Made by a program: the position numbers and the translations under genes. 64,000 nucleotides of DNA from Dimorphilus gyrociliatus (Eukaryota > Annelida > Polychaeta > Dinophilidae): contig CAJFCJ010000003.1 in NCBI GenBank assembly GCA_904063045.1, positions 2,776,504 through 2,840,503 on the forward strand, read 5' to 3'. Shown here in pieces: positions 1 to 12,568 of the stretch. The stretch's first letter is position 1; each line of letters starts with the position of its first letter. The notes under the pieces are model-generated. The model did no database searches. It was given only the letters and a program-made list of their open reading frames with translations, and was not told the DNA's origin.

Positions 1-1133
1 TTGATTGGTTGTTGAGTTGATGAAATATGTAAAGTCTACACTCATACATAGTAATAAGGTACTCGCCACGGATGCGATAAACTGACTTCCTTTTTATATG
101 CTGATAAGATTGATTGTGTTATTAATAATAATTTGTCGGTTTTACATCGGTGAAATAATTGATTTATATCAGAACTTTTCAACCTTCATTGTTTAAAGGT
201 AACTATTTCGATTTTATAAAAGATCGGTAAGAAAACGATAAAGGAAACAGTTGTTAACGTATAAGATCACTTGTGGACTTATATTATCGCCCACATATTT
301 CTTAATTATTTATTGTAAATAAATTATTATTATATTAAATATTTAACGCATCTTATTAAATAACAGGAACGTATTTTGATTTTTAAACAGATATAATGAG
401 GGGTGATTATTTCATACAAGTTAGAATTAAGTTTTCCTTTTTTATAATTATTTCAAAAGTTCTTTCCTAGCTTTTTATTATAGAATAGTACATAATTCAA
501 TATAAACTTAATCTTCTCATGATTATTCACCTCATTAAATAGTTTGAAGTCATAATTTTCTAATTTATACAAATATATAAAGAATACATTTGTAAACAAA
601 CGCTGTTACAATATAATTTTCTCTATTCTCTCGCTGAATTTTCCATTAATTTTTTACAATTAATTGAAGAAATGACCTTGTAAGCGTCACTCTTCAATAT
701 AATAGGCTTATAATACTTCCTTCATGTACTATTAATAGAAAATATTGGCAAGCGAGTTTTGTATGAAAGAACTGAAAAGAGTGAATAAAGAAAATCTATA
801 TGGTCGACTAGTTTCTTTATTCAGTCACTCCTCCCCTATTTTTTTTTTTGACATATTGATAAAAAAAAAGAGAAAGCAAAAACCACCATGATTTTGGAAT
901 TAAAATTGTAACTCTTTCCAATATGTTTCTATCCATATTTAAATATTAAGCTGTCTTCACCCAGCCATTAAACCGATTTAGATGCTTCTCTTTAAAAAAA
1001 CAGAATCATAAAGCTATGTTTTCTTTATTAACATTTCTTCATTACTAATATAATATATTCGAACTGTCTATGTTTACATATTTATCTCTTTTTTTTTTAA
1101 AAAAAAAGAATTATATCCGCTAACGTTAAACAG
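1..1133. other. AT-rich upstream flank of Rab3
   Basis: No coding region is supported here. The stretch is AT-rich with homopolymer runs. It presumably holds the promoter and 5' untranslated region of Rab3. The Rab3 start codon is directly preceded by AAACAG, which could be a 3' splice site (cis or spliced-leader), but the sequence alone cannot decide this. Confidence 0.5.
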
Positions 1134-1651
1134 ATGGCAAGCATGAGCGGAACTAACGACGCAGCTGATCAGAATTTTGATTATATGTTTAAATTGCTAA
1201 TTATTGGCAATTCTAGCGTTGGAAAGACGTCATTTCTATTTAGATATGCTGATGATAAATTTACACAAGCATTTGTCTCAACTGTTGGAATTGACTTTAA
1301 AGTTAAAACGATATTTAGGCAAGATAAAAGAGTAAAATTGCAGATATGGGATACTGCTGGACAAGAAAGGTTAACTAGACATTACAGCTTCTATTTTAAG
1401 AATTTTATTACAGTAGAAATTTTTTATTACTTAAACAGATATAGAACAATTACAACAGCATATTATAGAGGTGCTATGGGCTTTCTCTTAATGTATGACG
1501 TCACAAACGAGGAAAGTTTCAATGCTGTCCAAGACTGGTACGTTTTTAACACTTAATCATTTTCAATAGATAAATATTTTTTATTGAGTACAAAATATAG
1601 TCTGGCATTTATACATGTTCAACATTAAAAATATGCTGTATATATATACAG

Positions 1652-1688
<37 letters not shown>

Positions 1689-1938
1689 CATGATTAATCC
1701 AACACCATATAAGTAATTTTTCCTTCCTTCTTAAAGAAACACTCGAAGATTATAATAGTAATTCTATATGATTTATATCACTTAGTAACGAATGAAAGAA
1801 AGTCACATTGAGAATAGAATATATAACAATAATAATAAAATACCAAATTTAATTATATTATTTCAATTAATTGGCTTTCTTATTACTATTTAATGCTGCA
1901 ATACTTTCCTTTTTTTTTCGTATTCCATCTCTCTCTCC

Positions 1939-1992
<54 letters not shown>

Positions 1993-4052
1993 TTCTCTTT
2001 TGTCTATTACTACAAAGGTACATACATTGTATTCTTAGGAAAATACGATGAATGTATATTCAGTGTATATACTGTATATATATATATACAGTATATATAT
2101 TAGATACTATGTATACATTTATATATTGTAGGTCAAATAGAGCATATTTTTCTTCCACGTTCTATAAAAATCACATGATATTGAAAAATAAAAATTGTAA
2201 ACGTTTAGGATTTGTTTGTACTTGACAATAATGAAAAAATACATTTTTAAAATAGCATTTTATTGCACTTTATATATAAAAAAAAAATCAGAATATCTTT
2301 TTTTAATATATTAATAAAAGTTAATATTGTAAAAGTTAATTTTTTAAGACTTCTTCTATTCCCTCAAGTCATAGTGTTTTTTAATAATTTAGCTATATTT
2401 TGATACAGTATGTACTATTTGTAAAAGTAGATCTTATATATACATATATATCATCTTTATCTTCCTTTCATCTCATTCATCCCCTCCTCCCTCTTTTTGG
2501 ACACTATTCTGATTATTCTGATTATTAATCGAGATGTCGTTTTTTTAGTTATGAATTGTTTTGTTTTGGGGTGGGATATATAGTAGAATAGAGGAAAACC
2601 TAATATATATAATTAGACTGATATTTTATTCAAATGTGAAATAAAAGAAACACAAATAATAACAGGATTACACAAGTAGAAACTCATGCTCTGGCTAACA
2701 AGTCAATAATTTTAGTGGGGAATAAAAATGACCTTAATCTTGAAAGGCGTGTTCTAAGGAGGGATGGTGAAAGATTGGCGGCTGAATTAGGTATTTTTTC
2801 AATTAAAAGTGCAATATACACTATGAGGATTTAGATATATACATATATATATTTATGTATGTATATGTACGTATACATATATATGTATATATAGACGAAT
2901 TAATATTGATCCACTGCCAGTTGATTTTCTGTTTAATGCTGTGTTGCAAATGCAGCATAAACAAACACAAGTAGATGAACGAAATGAACTTTTGATAAAA
3001 AATAGAACATTTAATGCTTCTTTCCTCCCATTTTTTTAAATCCCTTCTCATCTAACAAAAACTTCAATGGCTTTTTTGTTTAATTCTTTCTATAAATAAC
3101 ATAATTTTTAATTAATGTTTATAAATTTAAATAAATTTAATTAATCTTAATTACTTAAACGGTGATGAATATGAATGAATTAATCATAAACTATTCAAAT
3201 GACGGGAAAAGCCATTAAGAGAAATACTGTATATATTCAATATAATTTTGTTCTTTTAGCTTCTATATACCTGAATTTGGTGAAAGATGGTGATGGTTAT
3301 TTTTTATTGTACAGGTCAACCCAAATTAAAAATTATTCTTGGGACAATGCTCAAGTAGTTTTGGTTGGCAATAAATGTGATTTAGAAAGTGAGAGAGTCG
3401 TATCCTCAGACAGGGGTAAAAGATTGGCAGACGAACTTGGTACGTTCGGTTTTTATTACTTATTGGATATGCAAAATGAAGAAGAAATTTCATTTTGCCT
3501 AATTAAATATTTAGATATATAAGTATTTTATGAAATCCTTTACAAATTAGATCAAATAACATATTTATATACAATCGCTCTCTCTTTCTCTCTCTCTATC
3601 TATCTCTCGCTTCTTCTTCTTGTCAGCGTCTTGTTATTCTTTTTTATTATTATTTGCTTTATCTTCATGATTTACATTTTAAAGTTGGAAAAAGTCTTTC
3701 TTCCTCTAAAACGATTAAATAAAGGAAGAATAAAAAGGGAAATTAAATTGTTCTGATGAATATTAAGGATTAAATATACTTTTTCTATTCATTAGAGCTT
3801 TTATATTTCTCTTATATACTAACTCCATAAAAATAATAAAACATGATGTTTTCATTTCCAGGAATAGAATTTTTTGAAACATCGGCGAAAGAAAATCACA
3901 ATGTTAAGCTAGTTTTTGAAAGGCTTGTTGATATCATTTGCGACAAGATGAATGAAAGTTTGGATTCCGATCCTGTAATTATGAGTCAAAAAGGAACTCA
4001 TCTTTCAAATGACACAGCATCAGGACCAGCCAACAGTAATTGCCAGTGCTGA
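1134..4052 (+). CDS. Rab3: Rab3 small GTPase (4 coding exons plus one alternative exon)
   Basis: Rab3 is a synaptic/secretory-vesicle GTPase that works through effectors such as RIM and rabphilin. Exons: 1134-1369, 1439-1537, then either 3315-3439 or the alternative 2666-2790, then 3862-4052. The joined protein is 216 aa, normal for Rab3. Visible motifs are the P-loop GNSSVGKTS, switch I with TVGIDF, switch [10 protein letters not shown] followed by [19 protein letters not shown] (G4), ETSAK (G5) and a C-terminal CQC, the double-cysteine geranylgeranylation signal. Splice phases agree at every junction. The start was chosen as the first ATG; a second lies four codons on (MASMSG). Identification rests on near-identity to the Rab3 core, especially the [15 protein letters not shown] stretch, which separates Rab3 from Rab8/10 relatives. 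Confidence 0.95.
1625..1687. repeat. (TA)n microsatellite in Rab3 intron 2
   Basis: Alternating TA with an interrupting CAGTATATG. A (CT)n tract at about 1930-1990 and another TA/CAGTATA tract near 2063-2100 follow in the same intron, upstream of the alternative exon. Confidence 0.9.
2666..2790 (+). CDS. Rab3: Alternative (mutually exclusive) Rab3 exon
   Basis: A 125-nt exon-like segment is bounded by AACAG and GTATTT. It has the same length and phase as the canonical exon 3315-3439. It encodes [13 protein letters not shown], then [10 protein letters not shown], then ERLAAELG, aligning residue for residue with the canonical exon including the NKxD guanine-specificity motif. Because 125 is not a multiple of three, using neither exon or both would break the frame, so the pair must be used one at a time. 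Expression cannot be proved without RNA, but the intact ORF, splice sites and conserved motif argue against a decayed copy. Confidence 0.8.
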
Positions 4053-7025
4053 GGGAGAAGATAAAAATTAATTTTTTTCTCTTAAAGATATCTTTAATTG
4101 TCCTTAATTTATAATATATATATATTTCAAATTATTATTAAGAATGTTGTGATGTAATTTTTATCGGTAGCTTCTTAAAAATCTACTGCTGTTTCTAACA
4201 TTCCATATTAAGTGGACATAAATGTTACATATACTCTATATATGTAACACTATAGATTTATGTGTTCACAGTATACAATTGTTGTATACTTTACAATTTT
4301 ACGTTTGTGCTCGTTCTTTAAAAATATAATTATTTAATATGTTAATTAGCCAGTCTGCTCTTTGCTGAATTCTAGTCTTGAACGTATTACAAACATATAT
4401 CCATCTTTTATTATAATTGTTTACGATTGAAATAACATATATTAATATTTATAATCTTTAACCTGCACGATGTTTCTGTCACAGTTCAACTGTGATTGTC
4501 AGTGTTTGATTGATTGTTTTTAAATGTCCAATGATTGTTATTATGCAAAAAGAGAAAAACAGTAAAAACGTAATTTTTCCGTCTAATTTCAATTAATAAA
4601 CTATTCTAACACCTGCATAAATTGCTGTCTCATTATATTCATATTTTTATATACAAAATATTTATAGATAATAAGTTTCAGTATCCTTCTTTGAAGACTA
4701 TATGAAAAAGATTAGGAAATATTATTTTCCAGCTATCAAAGCCATTCTTGTGTCAGTTATTTGCAATGTTGTCGATGGGATAAGGCTGAAAAATTGCATT
4801 CATCTTTTAAGTTGTTTGTTATTAATAAAGTTGATGTAGAGTCTAATAAAAAGCTGCTGGGAAGACATTGTCCGAACTGAGTACATTTCCTACTCATTAA
4901 AACGAAAACGAATAGAAAGCTTTTATAAACCTCAGATAAAATGGTTTGACATATTGCATAAACTATGTATGTATTAGATCGTCATAAATAAGTCTTAAAG
5001 ACAGATTTTAGACAACAAAATTTTATTCTACGTTCCCATTGATCGTATAATTTAACACATATTCACATAAAAATATATTCACTCCGTCAACGGTTGCCTT
5101 GTTTGAATAACAAAACAAAAAGTATTATAGCTATTTTATTTTGCAGATACGCTTAATATTTCATTAAGAGAAATTAACCATTGCCTAAACGGTTCAAACA
5201 AATATTAACAAATTCCCTAACATGTTTTTTTTTACAAGTTGGCTACATGAAGGTCAATCACGAACACAGAAACAAAGGAAAAAATGCATGATATACACCT
5301 TCATGAACAAACAATGTTGGCACAATGGCTAAATCAGTTTCAAAAATAAACGAAAGCACTATCCAGGAGTCCAGGGGAAAAAACTCCAGTTAGTCGACAT
5401 TTATTATTTTTCGGAATTACGCTTGAATCGAAATTGGTTAAAAATTAATTCGTCGAAGTAGATCATCTGGCCGAATTTTCTTCCTGTTTAAAAAATATAG
5501 GTGTAAGTGTTGCAGAAACTTTCAAATTTTAATATTTATACAATAAAAAAAATGTAAAAAAAAAAAAAAAACAACTCTCATTCTAAAAACTAAAACGAAC
5601 TATAAGGATTGCAAAAGAATTAAACAGTTGAAATATTACTCAAAAGAAAACCTTTGAAAATTTCAAATTAGTCCAAAAGTCCTGGGATTTTTTCTCACGC
5701 TTAATTGAGTTGAGACGATAGAGCGTTTGACATAATGATTTGCTAGAAAAATAGAAAGAAACAATTTTTCATTCTAATTTATTTGTACATAATTATCATT
5801 GATAGCAAAAAAACAGGAATTTTGTTGAATTTTTTCTTATTAATTTTCGTTTATGTTCAAACTGTTTTTTTTTTATTTTTTCAAAAAAAATCTAAACCTA
5901 AACAATAGGTGCCGTTTTTAAGATAAAAAATATGTCCAAAAAAATATTCAATCTAGTTTACACACATAAAATCGTTCGTTTTCGTTTTCTAGAAAGTTTT
6001 CAAGATGCAAAATCTTCGATTTTGTTTATGGAAAATTCATAAATCGCCCTCGATCGTCGAATTTTATCCGTTTTTTTTTTAATACGACCACAAGCTATAT
6101 ATATATATATATATATAAAGAATATATATATATGTATATATATATATGTATATATTTACCTACACATATATATACGTATATATACATACATATATATATA
6201 TATATATTAATATATATATATATACATATAGATATCTATATATATATATATCGTTATTATATGGGAACAACAGTTTTGTCGAAAAGCATCAATTACAATC
6301 ATAATTTGAGACAAATCAAAAAAAAAATTTTTTTATACAATGAGTTTGTACAAAGGAGAAAAACGTTACATAAAAATTTGTAGGTCAAATGTATTTGGGG
6401 GTAGGATTTACAGTGGTATTATAAACATTTTAAGTTTATCACGAATGCCATTGTTACACAAGCGAAATAATAGAAAAGTTAAGTCATGCCCAGTTAAAGA
6501 ACTGATTTGAGAGTTAAATTGGAAAAAGCCAAATAAATTCTGCATAGTTTATCAGGTTTTCTAGTTTATAAAATCTTCTCATTGGAAGGGTTAATTCTTC
6601 GATGTGTTTTTTTTGATATAGTGCATTAAAAATCTAGCTTTCAGACACTAACAAACAAAATTAAAGCTGATCATCTTAAAGGATTCCCTTTATCCACCCA
6701 TAGACAGAAAATGGCTAAGTATATAATAAAATTTAGAGACCAATTGGTGAAGAATAGATACAGTGACTAGATAGTTTAGGTGAAAAAGGAAAGAAAAAAG
6801 GTGAGATATTTACAAAACCACTGTTTACACCCTCCATCCTCCCAGTACATCTAGCCAAAAAATTCGTTAATGAACAGATATTTTTCGTTGTCAAAAATAA
6901 CTAAAACAGGTAACTCTTTTCGCAGGTAGGGCGTGATTATGACTTTAAAACATCATGTACATAAAATTGAGAAAGAGATGTGAAATTTTTTCAAAAATTC
7001 GTAAAAAATAAATTTAAAAAAATTT
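4053..7025. other. Convergent 3' intergenic region between Rab3 and SYNCRIP-like
   Basis: No coding exon is supported. It should contain the 3' untranslated regions of Rab3 (an AATAAA occurs near 4594) and of the converging hnRNP gene, whose vertebrate homologs have long 3' UTRs. A long (TA)n-rich tract runs from about 6098 to 6251; the ORF read across it is a repeat artefact. I see no transposon ends or coding relics. Confidence 0.5.
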
Positions 7026-10000
7026 TTAATTCCATTCGTGTTGGTCGTACGAATCCTGATACCACGACTCGTCAGTAGCCTGTTGTTGCGGCTGTTGCAC
7101 AGCGAGCGGTTGCTGTGCAATAGGCTGCGCTTCAAAATGACCATCCACCACCTGAACTGGTGGTGGAGGTCTTCTCTTCGAAGCCGGCCCCCCTAGACCA
7201 CCTCCCATATTAGGAGCGCCCTTACGTTTTGGGGCAGCCATACCTCGCATCCCGGATTGAAGGTGTCCTCGTCCTCCCCGACCTCCGTACGCTGGGGGCC
7301 CAACGAATCCTCCGCCCCCACCGCGATTTGCTCCCCTATTGGTGCCACGATTGCCCCCGCCACGCTGTCCCATAGCCACCCGACCTCTGTGCGTACCACG
7401 GGGGCCAGGCTGCTGCTGCGTTACTGGTCCATGCTGAAGGATAAATACCCTGCAATATTTATAAATTGGTTCTAGAAAAATTTACCTACAGGAGCCGGAG
7501 CATGATGTCCACCTCTTCCTCGACCACGATGAGGAGGTTGAGGAGTGACTGGATGAGGAGAATATTCGGCAGAAAAGTCTTCATAACAGCCCCCGTAGGA
7601 GCTATAATCGTCGTAGCCATAGCCTTGGCCATACCCACTGTAATCGTCATAATAGTCCATTGGAGCAGCTGTTTCATGAACTAAAATTAGTTATTTACAC
7701 TCAACGACTTGCTGACTACGACTTTTTTGACGAAAGGAGAAAAGAAATATATTTTTGTCAAAAAACTCAATAATAAGCTAAACTCACGTGGTCTCATCAT
7801 ACCACCACGACCCCTCATACCTCCTCTGGCTATCCTACCTCTCATCATTGGTGGAGGTGGTCCGAAAGAAGCAGGTGGATAGCTGGAATAATAATCATCA
7901 TATCCCATATTCATATTATTGTCTCTTTCTCTTCTCATCCTCCTTTCTCGAGCTTTATTTTCATTGGCTGGTTTAGCTAAAGTTACATTGATTTCTACTT
8001 CATGTAGTTTGTAACCATTCATGGCCTCAAGGGCTGATAATGTACTATCTCGTTCTTTATAATGAACAAATCCATAGTCTTTAACTTTTTTGACTCGCTC
8101 AATTTCACCAAATGGCTCGAAGATTTTCTTCAATTCTTCTTCGGTAACGTTCGACCGTAAATTCCGAACGTACAATACTTTTACCTATTGAAATAAAAAG
8201 AAAATTTATACTAAAATAGCAATACTTTCCAACGTTAAAAAAAATATGAAAGCAACTCTTAAATAGAAAATTCTCTCAGCTTACAAAACTAAGTACCCAC
8301 ATATTACATCGTTACACGTTGATGTAATCGCTAATGTTGTTATCTCTGTTTTAACTTTAAAATATGAAACTATTTAATTGTATAACAATCGCGATAAAAG
8401 CATTCTTTAATAATTTATGTAATTCTAGTAAAAAGTAACCTTTGCCATTGTCTCTTCATCTGGTTCATCTTGGGGATCAGCCCAGTCTACAATAATCTCA
8501 CTACCCCAAACTCTTATTCTGCCACTAGCCAACTTCCTCTTAGCACCTGAAGCTGATTTATGAGTATCGTATTCTAGAAATGCAAATCCTCGATTTTTTT
8601 TCTTTGGATCATCAGGAAATGCATAAACTATAACTTCTCTCAAGCCTTCCGTTAACTTTTTGAATTCTTCCAATATATCTTCACGAGATTTGTTTTTTGG
8701 TATATTTCCAACAAACAATCGCACATTCGCAATTGAAACATTAACCTGAAGTTTCTTATTCGGTTTAATTTCATAATTATTTAATTGTTTAGCAGCTTCT
8801 CTTGCTGCTTCAGCTGTGGTGAATGTTACGAAAGCATATCCCCTGTTACAGCCTTGCATGGGATTCATCATCAGTCGAAGATCCCAGATGGTGCCAAATT
8901 TTTCAAATACTGGAATCAGATCGTCTTCATATACTGTTTTAGGTATGCGTCCAACAAAGCATTCGTGCCCATTGCCAGGTGGACCACCATCCCAACTGGG
9001 GGGTGGACCACCATATTTTCTTTGACCTGTTGTTATTTCCAAGGCATATCCCGTCCGATCAAGGATTTCCTGGGAATGAATATCAAGATTAGAATAGATA
9101 TTTATCTAATCTATAATTTTTTCTATCTTATTTAAAAATATATTTCTATTTTATCAATTATCTGTTTTAGAAAAATAGAGTAAAAAACGAAAGAACAAAT
9201 TGAGTTGTTTTAGTAATTATTAGGTGTAGTTTCTGAGACTGAGAATAGCACGTAATACACTCAATGACCCAATATCATGAACATGACAAACAAGTTCATT
9301 TTTCCTATGGCATAAAGACATAAAGCAATATCGATAGGCTTAAAATGCAAACGAGGAATTCAACACCTCAGTAATTTTGTACATAGGATTCCTTACTAGA
9401 CGTTTCCATGTTTAATCAATACAATACTAAATTCTCTTTATTTAAGGGTAATTTTACAAGTAATAGTATTATATTAATGAAATGAATCCTTCTTTCTATA
9501 TTGAGTAGCAAAATTTCACTATATACTATAAATTTTATCAAAAATTGGCTATCTTTGTTAAATCTTAATCAGTAATTACATAAGACCCTCAAGGTTATAT
9601 CGTCCAAAAGTTGAACTGTCCATTAGCAATAATCTACTGTTGATCTAAGATTAAGCCTTCTGTTGGACATTAATGCTTAAAATCACATTCAAATATTTTT
9701 GTCAAAACCAGCTATAGGTTTAATTTGATATCAAATGTCACCTTAAGTTTGAAATTAGTTTAAAATACACGTTCGAAAGTCGAATATGCTATAATTCCTA
9801 ACAGAAGATGTTGCCTTTTACCCTTACAGACTATGTCACATACCATGCATACAAGATATGATTAGAATATTAAGGGTTATACAAGTCGAAGCTCAACTAT
9901 GGTTTCTATAATGTTAAAAATTAACCTTTAATTTCTTTTCGTCTGGTCCATTCGTTACAGCCGGTTTATCCTCGCCTAAGCTTTGTTTTTGTCTGTAAGT

Positions 10001-10485
10001 CTTCATAACACCACAGATATAAGCACTTTTATTATTTACATGCTGTAAGTTGCTGTCAGCTAAAAGTTGCTTAAGAACTGCGATAGCACATTCTATAGGA
10101 AAGTCTCTTATTGCTTCTAGGGCTCTAGGATCCAGATCATCATAAGTCACAAGTTTTGCTTGAAATAGCTTCTCTAATTCATCGGCCACTGTTGTATCTA
10201 GACCGAAATCGACTAACTTCTTATGATCTTCTGATTTTTCGACTGTTTCAACATCTCCCCCACCGCCATTTTCCGTAGATGGAGCTTGATCATCTGTAAA
10301 ATGCGTTTAGATTATGTAAAATGTAACTTAATTTGATTCGGCGTTTTTGGACGAAACAACGAGGCCAACATGTCTGCCGACTTCGGCGATTAGTTTTAGT
10401 TTATAATATCCTATATTTTGATCTTTATTCTTAGGCAAATTCTTGATAAAGTCATAAATAAGAATTCATGAACTATACCTGACAT
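7026..10485 (-). CDS. Syncrip: hnRNP Q/R (SYNCRIP-like) RNA-binding protein
   Basis: Cytoplasmic/nuclear RNA-binding protein involved in mRNA transport, translation and splicing. Exons on the minus strand: 10485-10479, 10293-9926, 9069-8440, 8184-7788, 7680-7490, 7433-7026. They sum to 2001 nt, 666 aa. Order of parts: acidic N-terminal (NURR-type) domain ending in CGVMKTYRQ; linker RTGYALEITTGQRKYGGPPP; RRM1 (HECFVGRIPK ... RGYAFVTF); RRM2 (RLFVGNIPK ... RGFAFLEY); WADP linker; RRM3 (VKVLYVRNL ... YGFVHY); then an RGG/tyrosine/glycine-rich tail ending QPIAQQPL ... QDSYDQHEWN, the hallmark end of hnRNP Q/R. The first exon contributes only M-S and a phase-1 base. The acceptor of exon 5 could instead be 12 nt downstream (7668), removing four residues. 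Donor choice at 7490 (GTAGGT) is forced by frame. Confidence 0.93.
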
Positions 10486-12358
10486 CTTGCTGTAAAAGCG
10501 CTTATATTCTCAGAAATTCTTCGTCAAGCCTGCACATCCAATATGGCGGCTCAGCGGAAAATGGACGCTAATTTAAAAAAAAAAGAGTCCAATCTCAGTT
10601 TTTTTTATGATAATATATTAACAATTATGATTTTTCCCTATAGATAAATATTATAGAGTATAAAAAACATATATTTTACGAAAATAATGAGCGCCAAATT
10701 TAGAATATTTAATTACTTGTGTTTAGCTTATAATATAAATAGGTGCGTTTTAAGGAAACAGCACTATTTCTATATCACAAATTTGTAGAGATAACATAGT
10801 AATTACATAATTTACTATATTATTCACGACTTAAACGTTTGTTTCTACTATTCTATATAAAGATAAACGTGTAATTCACAAAAACAGTCGAATATAGAAA
10901 TTACGTAATCAAATGAAAATGCACTAATTATTTATCGTTAAAAAAAATTCCACATTTTAAAAGGTTAAAATGACAAAAACAACAAGAAAAGTCAAAATAA
11001 GGACTTTTAAAAGGTCACCAACTAAATTTAACATAGTAAACTACTCAGTACTATATAGTATTAAATTAATTGGTGCAACTTTCGATATTCTCTCTCCCTC
11101 TCTCTTTTGTCTGTCTTTCAATATTTCACTTTCTCTGTCACTGTCACTCTCTCTTAAACCATATATCTCTAACACATTTCTATAACTTACATTCACAAAG
11201 TCACGATCAGACACACATAATTGATTTCTCCCGAAGTTTTTTCGCTATTCGACTAATATAACCGAGTTGAATTAATTACTAATTTAAAAAAATGAACAAA
11301 TACAAACATAGTAACTGAAAGTAAAAGAAAATAGAGTCCTGTTTGGTTTTTTTGTTTTGTTATTTATTTCTTTTTCTTCCCTTCTTTCTTTTTAAATATG
11401 AATAACAGTTTACTTTCTGTCTTTATATTGTTTCTTTCTTAAATATTTATATAAGTTTATTATTTTATAAATACAATATAATAAAAGGAATATTTAAGAA
11501 TATAAAATAATAAGAAATATGTTGAATATTTTGGAATTAATTTATTCAATTAAATAATTTTAAGAGGTGTGTGTAAATATGTGCTGTTTTTCCTTTTATA
11601 TATTCTTTGTAAAACCCAGACTAATGAATAAAATATATATTTATTTGAATAAATAAAGCGGGTTCAACGGCTACTCCCACTCTCCCCCTCCTTCTTCTCT
11701 CCTTTTTTGTATTTTTATTTTGCTCTATCTCTATCTTTCTTTCTTTCTTTCTCTCTGTCTCTCTCTCTCTCACGTACAACCTCCTGTCTAGTCCGTGGTG
11801 TTTACATTGAAATATGACTCTTAAAAGTAAATTGTTTATTTTAACCAAATAATCTACCTTAAAAAACTAGCTTTGAAATATAAGTAGTAGACTTTTTGTA
11901 TCAATAGTATCTGCTTTTCCCTAAATATTTTCCAACAATTCTAAATGTGAATATATTCATATTAGAAATTCTGAAAGTTTGCCGTATTATCGCCTAATGA
12001 GTTACTACTCTTATCAGAATAAAAGCAGATGGCGCCACTCCCGGAGTGAAAAAAAAAAGTAATGGCAGCTGAGCATTCTAACGTGTTGACACATACTCTT
12101 TAAAAATACCTGGTTTAATTAGTCTTGAATCTCATGTTTCTAGCACTCGAAGGCCTTCACTGGAGCAGAGAGAAGAAAGAGGGGATATAAATCTTTTTAG
12201 TTGAGGAATTTACTAAAATAACTACTCTTTTTTATACTTTAAGTTGGTTTTCTCTTACTATTTTATAGCTAAATTTAAACTTGACTAAGATAGAAAGCAC
12301 GCCGGTTTGAATAGTAGAAAACTTTTTATTTTGACTAGATAAGAATAAATGATATGGA

Positions 12359-12389
<31 letters not shown>

Positions 12390-12568
12390 GTTTTGTATCC
12401 AATTTGATTTACCACAGAAATAAATTGGGAATATTATCACGTTCTAATCTTAATCCTTATCATTTTCTGGAATTGTTAACACGTTTTATGTTTAAGCATA
12501 TAAATTAAAGTTCCTTTAAATTCGACAATGAATTTTTCAGATATGATTTTGAGGTTAAAAGCGAAGCA
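10486..12568. other. Divergent intergenic region SYNCRIP-like / TESK-like
   Basis: Holds the hnRNP promoter side (YY1-like site at 10539, an E2F-like GCGCCAAATTT at 10691) and the promoter side of the kinase (an AGATGGCG motif at 12026). Short pyrimidine-rich runs lie near 11090-11150 and 11640-11775. The ORFs read across them are low-complexity and not believable genes. Confidence 0.5.
10539..10550 (+). promoter_or_regulatory. YY1-like site at the SYNCRIP-like promoter
   Basis: CAATATGGCGGC matches the YY1 consensus (AANATGGCGGC) and sits 54 bp upstream of the start codon in a locally GC-richer patch. YY1 sites commonly lie near transcription starts of housekeeping genes; function here is inferred. 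Confidence 0.45.

Noticed and set aside
2821..3051. 76-aa minus-strand ORF in the Rab3 intron
   Set aside because: Low-complexity TA translation at its C-terminus, and nothing recognisable.
2666..3439. Inclusion of both Rab3 alternative exons in one transcript
   Set aside because: Each is 125 nt; using both shifts the frame and duplicates the NKxD region.
4653..6090. Transposon relic suspected in the Rab3/SYNCRIP intergenic DNA
   Set aside because: No terminal repeats, target-site duplication or coding remains could be found by eye.
6132..6383. 83-aa ORF across a TA-rich repeat
   Set aside because: Tyr/Ile alternation is only the (TA)n tract translated; no homology-like features.
7257..7684. 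Plus-strand and alternative-frame ORFs over the hnRNP C-terminal exons
   Set aside because: They are shadows of the GC-rich RGG exons read on the other strand or in other frames.
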